DNA of 64,000 bases, taken from assembly GCF_947507565.1 (NCBI RefSeq), contig NC_089178.1, positions 558,001-622,000 of the forward strand, given 5' to 3'. Positions 22,112 to 32,834 of the stretch are shown here, piece by piece. The position numbers and the translations under genes are program-made. Numbering within the stretch: the first letter of the stretch is position 1; every line of letters begins with the position of its first letter. The notes below the pieces were generated by a model, which searched no databases, was not told the origin of the DNA, and worked only from the letters and a program-made list of their open reading frames with translations. The DNA is from Oscarella lobularis. Taxonomy: Eukaryota; Porifera; Homoscleromorpha; Homosclerophorida; Oscarellidae.

Positions 22112-24677
22112 ATGCCCAGCGGTCTATGCAAGAAGAGCGGCGGCTCACCGATTCCTCTGCGATCGGTTAGAGTCGAGAGCACTGTAATTGGATACACGGC
22201 TCGAGTCCTGTCTCGATTGGAGTACGAAAACGAGGAAACGAACCCAGTCGAAGCCGTTTTCACGTTTCCTCTCGACGAATCGTCGACTGTCGTCGATTTT
22301 ACGGCTCTAATCGACGGAAGAAAGATCGTCGGGATAGTCAAAGAGAAAGAGAAAGCGAAACAAGCGTACGACGATGCAATCGCAAGCGGTCAATCGGCAT
22401 TTCTTATGGAATCGGTCCGTCGCGACATTTTCACAGTGAGTGTCGGTAATCTTCCGCCGAGGAAAAAAGCAACGGTCGAAATAACATTCATCATGGAATT
22501 GCCGACAGAACACGATGGGTAAAGAGTAGATTTAGGAACACAAAAGTCATTCATTTGAATTAATTTTTTTCAGTTCAGTTCGTTTCAATCTTCCATCCGT
22601 TCTAAAACCGCGTTATCACGCAGCGTCATCGAAGCCATCCGAATCGACGAATCCGACGGCAGACGTAACGTATCTACCGGCTTCGGCCATTCCTTACACA
22701 TTCTCCTTTGAAATGAGAATCGAAGCGGACGTCGACGGCGTCACGTCGCCGACTCATCAACTGACGACCGAACATGCTGTAGACGACGACGGGTATAGCG
22801 TGACTTTAGTTCGATTGGCTGAAGAACACAAATTCGACAAAGACGTCGTCGTGAACATCAAGCCAAAGAACACTCACCAACCGCACGCCGTCGTTGAGAT
22901 GGGAGTGAAGGGCGGTGACGCTCTTCTAGCCAATCCAGCAGTGACGCTCAATTACTTTCCTGATTTCAGTACAACAGATGCTGTGAGTGAGCTGATCTTC
23001 GTGATCGATCGAAGTGGAAGCATGAGTGGCAAATATATTACGGCTGCAAAGGAAACGATGATGCTGTTTCTGAAGAGCATTCCCGACGATTGCTATTTCA
23101 ATATCGTGGGATTCGGATCGAGCCACAAGAAGCTGTTCAAAGAGAGCGTTGTTTATAATCAGGGAAATCTAGATAAGGCCGTTCAGCACACAAAAAGCAT
23201 ACGAGCCGATCTCGGCGGAACAGAATTGCTGCCACCTCTCGAAGAGATCTTCAAGATGCCATCTGTGAAAGGTCTTCCAAAGCAGATCTTTGTACTCACA
23301 GACGGGGACGTATCCAATACATACAGTGTCATTGAAGAAGTGAAGAAGAATGCTCACAAAGCTAGGTACTGTCTTTCCAGTGAATGTTCATTTTGAAATA
23401 ATTGCCTTGTTTTTGCAGGTGTTTCTCTGTTGGAATTGGATCCGGCGCTTCAACTGAACTCGTGAAAGGAATAGCCAAAGCTGGTAAAGGCTCAAGTGAA
23501 TTTATTCAAGCTGGCGAACGAATGCAGCCTAAGGTATAAATTCTCACTACGGTATTAATTAGGGTGACACTTCATATTTGGTTTCCTGTAGGTAATGAGA
23601 ATGCTGAAGCGCGCATTGGCTCCATCACTCTCAGATGTTCACATCAGCTGGTCCTTACCTGGGGAAAGCAAAGTCATTCAAACTCCATCAAAAGTTCCTC
23701 CGGTGTTCAGCGGCGATCGTCTAATCATTTATGGCTTTCTCGTTGATCTTCCACAAGTAGGTGACCTAAAAGGCTCCGCGTCACTCAAAGGATACATAGG
23801 AACGGAGAATCTCAAGCTGTCTATCGATTTTGAAGTGAAACCGAGTGGAAGTAGTGGAGGAAAAGCTGTCCACCAGCTTGCAATCAAATCACTGATCAGG
23901 GACGTCGAAAGTGATTTGACTGACAAAGATATTGTAAAGAAGCAACTTGGCAGCGCAGTCAAGTCGGACAAGGATGCAATTGTAAAGCTGAGCACCAGCG
24001 CTAGCGTGATTTGCAGCCACACATCGTTTGTAGCTGTCGATGAAGGAAACGATGAGCCGGTGGCAGGAAGCATGAATCTAAGGCGTATTCCGGTGGCTGA
24101 GGAGGAGGAGGAGGAGGAGGATTATCTATGTTACGGTATAGATGCCAGGAATTACCTGGCTGGAGGATCCGCGTTGAACAGTTTGAGGCTTCGAAGGGCT
24201 GCTGCTGTTTTGGGTGATGATGATGATGAAGATGATAATGATTCAGAGTGGTCTGATGACGATGAAGAGATAGAGATAGAGGAGAAGGGGGAGAAGAAGA
24301 AGGAGCATAAAGCGTTTCAATTGCCTAAGAAGGCGAAAGCGTCACTGGAGAAAACACCCGATGATGCATTTATAACAATTGTGTCATTGCAGCAGGCGTC
24401 AGGTGCGTGGCCGCTTGATGTTGCCGTCGCTCGTCTCGTCAGCAAATCTGTTAAAGATTTGGATGCTCTCTCGCCGTTTGGAAAGGGATCGTCTGCTGTG
24501 TGCAAGAGCATCTGGGCAACGGCCATCGTTCTGGCTTGGCTGGAGGCCACGTGTGCAAGCTCCAAAGACGAATGGGAGCTTATGGCAAACAAGGCTACCA
24601 AGTGGGCAAAGAAGCAGAAGCTCCCTAAACGTACAACGTGGGAAGATTTGATGAAAGCAGCCCAAAAGCTCTTCTAA
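22112..24677 (+). CDS. VIT + vWA protein, copy 3
   Basis: Four exons (22112-22518, 22574-23365, 23419-23533, 23592-24677) join to 799 codons. The start MPSGLCKKSGGSPIPLRS opens the VIT domain. The vWA domain keeps DRSGSMSG, the GGTELLPPL threonine and LTDGDVSN. The linker between the post-vWA domain and the C-terminal domain is strongly acidic and then basic: a glutamate run encoded by a gag/gag microsatellite near 24100, DDDDEDDNDSE, and KGEKKKEHK. The C-terminal domain (SLQQASGAWPLD, SIWATAIVLAWLE, TTWEDLMKAAQKLF) is intact. Confidence 0.88.
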
Positions 24678-24775
24678 TGACAGGCACTGTGCTACAAACT
24701 GATTGATTATTTTAGCTGATTCGCATTTTCAAATCTCTATCGTAGGCAGCATTGTGTAGGCAGTAGACTACTGTT

Positions 24776-24841
24776 ACGTAGGAGTGCTACAACAACTAGA
24801 CTACTGTACACTGTACAGTAGTTGTTGTAGCACTCCTACGT
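24776..24841. repeat. 66-bp hairpin-forming inverted repeat
   Basis: The arms acgtaggagtgctacaacaact (24776-24797) and its exact reverse complement (24820-24841) enclose a further pairing of actactgtaca with tgtacagtagt, interrupted only by a two-base bulge. The result is an almost fully palindromic segment. The motif tagactactgt also occurs just upstream (24764-24774). It lies in the 328-bp spacer between VIT/vWA copies 3 and 4. I see no clear target-site duplication. Confidence 0.8.
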
Positions 24842-25005
24842 GCATCTGGACGGATAAGGTGGACCGGGGTAAAAAAGTGTTAAAAAATAACTGGCGCCCG
24901 AAAAATATTTAGAAATACTCTTTATCTTATCTGAAGTTGCTTCGTGAAGGAACGCAAAGAACGTCCGGTAGTGCGCAAGTCCCCTGGCAAGTCTCTGAAT
25001 CTCTC

Positions 25006-27677
25006 ATGCCGTGCGGTCTATGCAAGAAGAGCGGCGGCTCTCCGATTCCTCTACGATCGGTTAGAGTCGAGAGCACTGTAATTGGATACACGGCCCGAGT
25101 CGTGTCTCGATTGGAGTACGAAAACGAGGAAGGGAACCCAGTCGAAGCAGTTTTCACGTTTCCTCTCGACGAATCGTCGACTGTCGTCGATTTTACGGCT
25201 CTAATCGGCGGCAGAAAGATCGTCGGGATAGTCAAAGAGAAAGAGGAAGCGAAGCAAGCGTACGACGATGCAATCGCAAGCGGCCAATCAGCTTTTCTTA
25301 TGGAATCGGTCCGTCGCGACATTTTCACGGTGAGCGTCGGTAATCTTCCGCCGAGGAAGAAAGCGACGGTCGAAATAACATTCATCATGGAATTGCCGAC
25401 AGAACACGACGGGTAAAAACAGGCATAGGAATCTGAATAAGAGTTTTTGAATGAATTTTTTCAGATCGGTTTGTTTCAACCTTCCATCTGTTCTAACACC
25501 GCGCTATCACGCAGCGTCATCGAATCCAGCCGAATCGACGAATCCGACAGCAGACGTGACGTATTTACCGGCTTCAGCCATCCCTTACACATTCTCCTTT
25601 GAAATGCGAATTGAAACGGACGTCGACGACGTCACGTCACCGACTCATCAACTGACGACTGAACATGCTGTAGATGACGCTGGGTATAGCGTAACGTTAG
25701 TTCGATTGACGGAAGAACACAAGTTTGACAAAGACGTCGTTGTGAACATCAAGCCAAAGAACGCTCACCAACCGCATGCTGTTGTTGAGATGGGAACGGA
25801 GGGCGGCGTTGCTTTTCTATCCAATTCAGCAGTGACGCTAAACTTCTTTCCCGATTTCAGTACAGCGGATGCAGTTAGTGAGCTGATCTTCGTGATCGAT
25901 CGAAGTGGAAGCATGAGTGGCGAACCCATTGAGGCCGCAAAGGAAACGATGATGTTGTTTCTGAAGAGCATACCCGATGGCTGCTATTTCAATATCGTGG
26001 GATTTGGATCGATCCACGAGAGCCTTTTCAAGAAGAGCGTTGCTTATAATCAGAAAAATCTCAACAAGGCCACGAAGCACACAAAACGTCTTCGGGCTGA
26101 TCTCAACGGAACAGAGTTGCTGCCACCCCTCCAAGAGATCTTCAAGATGCCATCTGTGAAAGGTCTTCCAAAACAGATCTTTGTACTCACAGATGGCGCC
26201 GTATCCAATACATACAGTGTTATTGAAGAAGTGAAGAAGAATGCCCACAAAGCTAGGTACTTTCGTTCTAAGGTTTTATTGATATAATATTTTGGTTTGT
26301 AGGTGTTTTTCGGTTGGGATCGGATCAGGCGCTTCAACTGAACTCGTGAAAGGAATAGCCAAAGCTGGCAAAGGCTCGAGTGAATTCATTCAATCCGGAG
26401 AACGAATGCAGTCCAAGGTGCGCATCATCACTACTGTATGAGAGGATGATTAAAACATTCGTTTTAATTTTGTGTAGGTAATGAAAATGTTGAAACGCGC
26501 ATTGAGTCCTTCTATCTCCGACGTTCGCGTTAGCTGGTCGTTACCTGGAGTCATCCAAACGCCGTCAAAAGTTCCTCCAGTGTTCAGCGGAGATTGTCTG
26601 ATCATTTATGGCTTTCTTCCGCATGCAAAGGAAGTGAAAGGCTCCGCGTCGCTCAACGGATACATAGGAACAGAAACGTTTGGGCTATCCATTGATTTTG
26701 ACGTTAAAGCAAGCGAAAGCGGTAGAGGAAAAGCTGTTCACCAGCTCGCAATCAAATCACTGATCACAGACGTCGACAGCGAGTTGGCTGACAAAGATAT
26801 TGTAAAGAAGAGACTTGGCGGCACAGTCAAGTCAGACAAGGATTTGATTGTAAAGCTGAGCACAAGCGCTAACGTGATCTGCAGCCACACGTCGTTTGTG
26901 GCAATCGACGAAGAAAGCGAAGAGCCAGTGACAGGCAGCATGGAGCTACGTCACATTCCAATAGCTACAGCACGATTCTTTGGCATTGGCGACCGCATGG
27001 CTTTTAATTTTGCCGCTTCTGCTCCTTTTTCTCCTCCTCCAGGACCTCCTCCAGGACCCCCTCCCCCAGGAGGGGGATACTACATCAGGACAGACTTGGT
27101 CGGTGGTCCTCCTCCTCCAGGAGGGGTAGGCCTCTCGTTAAGCGGTCCACCACCTCCTTCCCCAACAATGGGAAGCACATTGGGTGGTGGTCCTCCTTCT
27201 CCAGCAGAAGAAAGCCTCTCATTTGACGGGACTCCTCCTCCTCTAGTATTAAGAGGCCTCTCCAAACTTCGTGGAGCTGCGACAGCGTTGCCTCCAGCAA
27301 CGCGTAAAGCAGTTGGGTTCAGTAATCAAACGGAAATTGGAAGCGGTGACTCGCGTCCCGGCAATGCTTTCTTGACAATTGTGTCATTGCAACAGGCGTC
27401 AGGTGCGTGGCCACTTGACTTTGCCGTGGCTCGTCTTGTCAGCAAATCTGTGAAAGATTTGGATGCTCTCTCGCCGTTTGGAAAGGGCTCGTCTACTGTG
27501 TGCAAGAGCATCTGGGTAACGGCCATCGTTCTGACTTGGCTGGAGGTCACGTGCGCAAGCTTCAAAGACGAATGGGAGCTAATGGCAAACAAGGCTACAA
27601 AGTGGGCTAAGAAGCAGAAGCTCCCGAAGCAAACAACGTGGGAAGATTTGATGAAAGCAGCTCAAAAGCTCTTCTAA
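25006..27677 (+). CDS. VIT + vWA protein, copy 4
   Basis: Four exons (25006-25412, 25465-26256, 26303-26417, 26478-27677) join to 837 codons. The VIT domain is almost identical to copies 3 and 5. The vWA site reads DRSGSMSGEP, then NGTELLPPL, then LTDGAVSN. In contrast, exon 4 belongs with copy 1: both share VIQTPSKVPPVFSGD, LPHAKEVKGSASLNG-type sequence and a Pro/Gly linker (GPPPPGGGYY, GGPPPPGG, LSLSGPPPPSP). The C-terminal end (SIWVTAIVLTWLE, TTWEDLMKAAQKLF) is instead like copy 3. The gene is therefore a mosaic within the family. Confidence 0.88.
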
Positions 27678-27811
27678 TGACAAACTGCTCATGACAGGCA
27701 CTGCGCTGCAAATTGCAAGCTAATTCTTTGTTTTGCTTAGATCTCATTCTGTGTGTGTAGGCCGTATCTGACGTGACAGGATGTTGCACTGCGCAAGCCT
27801 CTGAACCTCTC

Positions 27812-30358
27812 ATGATGTGCGGTCTATGCAAGAAGAGCGGCGGCTCTCCGATTCCTCTGCGATCGGTTAGAGTCGAGAGCACTGTAATTGGATACACGGC
27901 TCGAGTCGTCTCTCGATTGGAGTACGAAAACGAGGAAGGGAACCCAGTTGAAGCCGTTTTTACGTTTCCTCTCGACGAATCGTCGACTGTCGTCGATTTC
28001 ACGGCTCTAATCGACGACAGAAAGATCGTCGGGATAATCAAAGAGAAAGAAGAAGCGAAGCAAGCGTATGACGATGGCAATCGCAAGCGGTCAATCGGCT
28101 TTTCTTATGGAATCGGTCCGTCACGACATTTTCACGGTGAGCGTCGGAAATCTTCCACCGAAGAAGAAAGCGACGGTCGAGATAACGTTCATAATGGAAT
28201 TGCCGACAGAACACGACGGGTAGAAAAGATATTTATAAAGTCGATGATTTAATTAATTAAATTTGTTTGTTCAGTTCGGTTCGTTTCAATCTTCCATCCG
28301 TTCTAACACCGCGTTATCACGCAGCGTCATCGAAGCCAGCCGAATCGACGAATCCGACGACGGGCGTGACGTATCTGCCGGCTTCAGCGATTCCTTACAC
28401 ATTCTCCTTTGAAATGAGAATTGAAGCCGATGTCGACGGCGTCACGTCGCCGACTCATCAACTGACGACTGAACATGCTGTAGACGACGCTGGGTATAGC
28501 GTAACGCTAGTTCGATTGGCTGAAGAACACAGATTCAACAAAGACGTGGTTGTGACCATCAAGCCAAAGAACGCTCACCAACCGCATGCTGTTGTTGAGA
28601 TGGGAGCGGAGGGCGGCGTCGCTCTTCTGTCTGATCCAGCAGTGACGCTGAACTACTTTCCTGATTTCAGTACAACGGATGCAGTGAGCGAACTGATCTT
28701 CGTTATAGATCGAAGTGGTAGCATGAGTGGCGGCTACATTGAGGCTGCCAAAGAAACGATGATGTTGTTTCTGAAGAGCATACCCGACGATTGCTATTTC
28801 AATATCGTGGGATTCGGATCGAGCCACGAGAAGCTGTTTAAAGAGAGCGTTGCCTATAATCAGGGCAATCTAGACAAGGCGATGCAGCACACGAAAAGTC
28901 TTCACGCTAATCTCGGCGGAACAGTATTGCTACCACCCCTCCAAGAGATCTTCAAGATGCCATCTGTGAAAGGTCTTCCAAAGCAGATCTTTGTACTCAC
29001 AGATGGGGCCGTATCCAATACATACAGTGTGATAGAAGAAGTAAAGAAGAATGCTCACAAAGCCAGGTAAGCTGTAATGACTTTGGAGTGATGATGTTAG
29101 ATGACAAATTCGGTGCTATAGGTGTTTCTCTGTTGGAATTGGATCAGGCGCTTCAACTGAACTTGTGAAAGGAATAGCCATAGCTGGTAAAGGCTCAAGT
29201 GAATTCATTCAATCAGGAGAACGAATGCAGCCCAAGGTGTGAATTGTCATTATAAACAAGGGGATGAGATGACTTCATGTCTTTTTTGTATAGGTTATGA
29301 GAATGCTAAAGCGTGCTTTGGCTCCGTCAGTTTCCGACGTTCACATCAACTGGTCCTTACCCGGGGAAAGCAAACTCGTTCAAACTCCGTCAAAAGTTCC
29401 TCCGGTGTTTAGCGGAGATCGTCTCATCATTTATGGCTTTCTCATTGACCTTCCACGAGTAGGTGACCTAAAAGGCTCCGCGTCACTCAAAGGGTACATA
29501 GGAACGGAGAATCTTGAGCTGTCTATTGATTTTGAAGTGAAACCGAGTGGAAGTAGTGGAGGAAAAGCTGTTCACCAGCTCGCAATCAAATCACTGATCA
29601 AAGACATCGAAAGCGATTTGATTGACAAAAATTTTGTAAAGAAGCAACTTGGCAGCGCAGTCAAGTCGGACAAGAAGGCCATCGTAAAGCTGAGCACCAG
29701 CGCTAGCGTGATTTGCAGCCACACATCGTTTGTAGCGGTTAACAAAGAAAATGAAGAGCCAGTGACGGGCAGCATGGAGTTGAGACAGATTCCGATGGTC
29801 ATGGCAGAGCAGAGTGCGACTTTATGTATGTCAATGGGTCCTCTGAAAAAGTTTAAGAAAAAAGGTGCTCCTATGATGCGTGGTCTACCTATGGGTAGTG
29901 CTCGTGGTGGTGCTCGCCTTAAAAAAGCATGTGCTTCAAGTCCTAGTTCAAGATCTTTTTCGAATTTTGATGCTGAGGCTGACGCAGCAGATGAGCGTGT
30001 TTTTGAGGGCGCATCACGGCAGAAGATGCCTGATGCCGATGACATGTTCCTAAAAATTGTGTCATTGCAAGAAGCGTCAGGTGCGTGGCCACTTGATTCA
30101 GTCGTCGCTCGTCTCCTTAAGAAATCCGCTACTAAAGATCTGGACGCCCTCTCGCCGTTCGGAAAGGATTCGTCCACCGTTTGCAAGAGTATGTGGGCAA
30201 CAGCCGTAGTTCTGGCTTGGCTTGAAGCCAAGTGTGCAGGCTCTAAAGACGAATGGGAGCTGATGGCAAACAAGGCTATCAAATGGGCAAAGAAGCAGAC
30301 ATTCCCCGAAGAAATAACGTGGGAAAATCTGATGGACGCTGCTAAAAAGCTCGTCTAA
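27812..30358 (+). pseudogene. VIT + vWA protein, copy 5, with a 1-bp frameshift in exon 1
   Basis: The exon plan is the same (27812-28219, 28275-29066, 29122-29236, 29294-30358) and all splice sites are intact. Exon 1 is 408 bp instead of the 407 bp of its paralogues. The extra g lies in gatggcaatcg (28071-28081; others have gatgcaatcg). After it the frame leaves the VIT sequence and stops inside the next intron (TAA at 28250), so the vWA domain would not be made. Beyond the insertion the original frame is clean, and exons 2-4 encode a normal vWA (DRSGSMSG) and C-terminal domain with a basic linker (KKFKKKGAPMMRGLPMGSAR). It is either a very recent pseudogene or a base-calling error. Confidence 0.75.
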
Positions 30359-31042
30359 TGACTCGCACTGCGCTTCACACTCTCAAGCTGCTGCGCTGAT
30401 TTTTTGCTGTGCTGAACGCTTTCTACGTTTGTGGCTTAAAAAAAGCGAGAAAATTTCTATGTTTTTGTCTTTCTAGTTTTTTCTATTTGGTTTGCGACAA
30501 CACTTGGCCGGAAATTCGGAAGCAGTCCTGAAGAAAAGATATGCTATAAAGTAATGCAGAGAAGCACTCTCTTACTAACCTCTCTTTCTTGACACTCTTA
30601 TCGTCTTGACTATTTTTCTATGCATTTTCTCACAGACGCCTATTGACAGCACAAAAAAATCGACGTCAAAGAAAGAGAGCAAAACCGGTACCTGTCTGTC
30701 TTCGCCCTAAAATCAATCCCTGAGGCGACAAGAATTGTCTTAGTAACAAGACGTCCTAAACAAGGTATGTTAATAGGTAAACTACTGGAACACTAATTTC
30801 ATGCCTTGTAGCCAAATTTTTCCAGTCCATTTCTGCACAGAGGACATCCTGGTAAAGTAGCTTTTTCTGTCAAAGCACTGGAGAACTAAAGAGCTTGTAA
30901 GCAATTGTAAATCGATGCATTTCGACTGCAAGTACCTGTCTGTGAGCAGAAGAAGCGCTGAAGTATCTCCGAACGACGGAGAACCAAGTTCTCCAACCGT
31001 TCATTGCTTTCAACAGAGTCCGGGACATCGACACAAATCACG
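30359..31042. other. Intergenic between VIT/vWA copy 5 and MRPL16
   Basis: This is unique sequence with no recognisable coding, RNA or repeat feature. A minus-strand open frame of 82 codons reaches into the MRPL16 first exon, but it resembles nothing and has no splice support. Confidence 0.55.
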
Positions 31043-31698
31043 ATGTTTTTTTCGTCGTTTTCGGAGCTTTCCCTCCTTGCCAGAGGCCTTCGCAGTCCAC
31101 TAAAGCCTTCTCTTCTGCTGGTAAATACCAACAATGCTTAGTCTGTCGTCATTTTAGGCATCGATCGTCGTTTTAGTTTCGTTCGCCAATTTCTTCCGCA
31201 CGGGATCCTCGACTGGAAGCGAAGAAACCGGAAAAGAAAACAATTCCAAGCGCCCGAATGCGCGGAAGTCACGCGCTCGCAACGCGAGAGCCGGGCGTCG
31301 TCAAAGCGTGCCAAATCAAAGCAGCGCGCCTATCGATTCTCCGCTCGCTCTCGCGCAAAGGCAAAGTATTGATTCGCATTTTCCCGAGCCTACCGGTAAC
31401 GAAAAAATCGGTCGGCGTTCGAATGGGAAAGGGCAAAGGTCCCGTATCGCACTGGGTATCCTACGTCGAACCGGGACAGCTCCTCTTCGAAGTGGACGAC
31501 ATCCCGGAAGCGCTCGCTCAACAGGCGCTTAGTAGAGCCGCATTCAAATTTGGACTTAGAACAAAGATTATTAAACGAGACGATAGTTGGGTTCCGTCGT
31601 GGGATAGCGTCAGTTTGCCCGGTGGCAGGACTAAGCCTAAGCCCATGTTCTGGGCTAAAAAGCATCTTAGGGAAGGCAAGCTAGACACTCGGTCATAG
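31043..31698 (+). CDS. MRPL16: Mitochondrial ribosomal protein L16 (uL16m)
   Basis: Two exons (31043-31120, 31177-31698) join in phase 0 across a 56-bp intron to 199 codons. Exon 1 encodes a likely mitochondrial presequence (MFFSSFSELSLLARGLRS): Ser/Leu/Arg-rich with no acidic cluster. Exon 2 is a bacterial-type L16: RMRGSHALATREPGVVKA, then QIKAARLSILRSLSRKGKVL, IRIFPSLPVTKKSVGVRMG, KGKGPVSHWVSYVEPGQLLF and EVDDIPEALAQQAL. It is part of the mitoribosome large subunit near the peptidyl-transferase centre and the A site. It is the only apparent housekeeping gene between two large accessory families. Confidence 0.9.
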
Positions 31699-32834
31699 TG
31701 TGTTGTCTATTGATAGCAGCGTCTTTCTATGCCGACTTTATTTATTATTTTCTGTGGTGCTTTGGGAGAACGACATTCGCGTGCCGAGAGTTATTCTTGG
31801 GCTTGGGTACAGTATTGTTGATTGATAGTATCGCTTGGATAGAACGAAGCGATGGTATTGTCAGGCAAGTTCTAGTTCTCCTCTCCAGAGCGGCTCACGT
31901 TTGCCTTATGTAAAGCAGTGCAGCTTGCCCTAGCCGTTCACACAGCTGCACGAACAGATGTAGTGTGGTGTAAAAGAGAAGCACGGCCCAGTAGCCTTGC
32001 TTAGAGAGGTTAAACGAAGCTGTTTATAGACTGAGTGCCTCTTTCTCACCGGTGGGGATACGTGTAGTTTAGGGTACTTGGACCGCGGTACATTTACGCA
32101 AATTTCCTTCTGGGAACAGGTCATCCTACGGTCTTAGGAAGTTTCCTCTCCCCCTTTCCACCTGTACAGTACAATGAGAACCTTTGTGCATAGTTTATTG
32201 GTTTTGAACCTTTTTCAGGCTCCTTACCTTCACTAGACATCTAATGGATTGCGTCACAACAGTTAGCCGAGACTTTCCCTCCCTATCAACTGTTACTTCC
32301 TCCTTTGGAGACGAACTTATGCAAATTTCTGAAACTTAAGCGGGGGCTGACTCGTGGAAGTAGCCATTATCGCATGGGAAAAGGTGTCCACAGAATCCCA
32401 GTAGTCTGGTCGGTGGGTGGGCCTATAGTGTGCACAGCGGCCCAGTGGCCGGATCTGTTTTTTGGAAACTGTAAAATCGTGCCGAAACGAAACAGAAGAC
32501 CGCTCGCCCAGCATTAGCTTTCGGCGAGGAAGTAGGCGGTTTTCGGAAGCGGAATAGGGAGGGGCAGTGTGTGCATTCCAATCGTTGAACAGACATGTGT
32601 ATGTTGTTTCGTTGAAACGACGCGACCAATTCGATTAGCGTTAGCGAATGAGAAACGACGACGTCACGCAAGTAGGCGCGGTCTGTTTTGCAATACATAA
32701 TTCTGGAGTCCTGCCTACGCTCGTCTCATTTGCGTGCGTAAGTACTTCGCGTTCGGAGTTGGTCACGATCAGCTCATCTGTCGAACACCTACAACCTGTC
32801 CACTCGCTTTCGACGAGCGCGCGAGCGGGCCGTC
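31699..32834. other. Long intergenic region, nothing identified
   Basis: This is 1.1 kb between MRPL16 and the M8/EGF/LamG gene. I found no coding exon with splice support, no tRNA-like fold and no repeat. The last 200 bases are CpG-rich with several CGTC/GACGTC motifs and are the likely promoter of the downstream gene. Confidence 0.5.

Noticed and set aside
30886-31134. A minus-strand open frame of 82 codons upstream of MRPL16.
   Set aside because: It overlaps the MRPL16 presequence exon, is not similar to any family I recognise, and has no clear gene structure.
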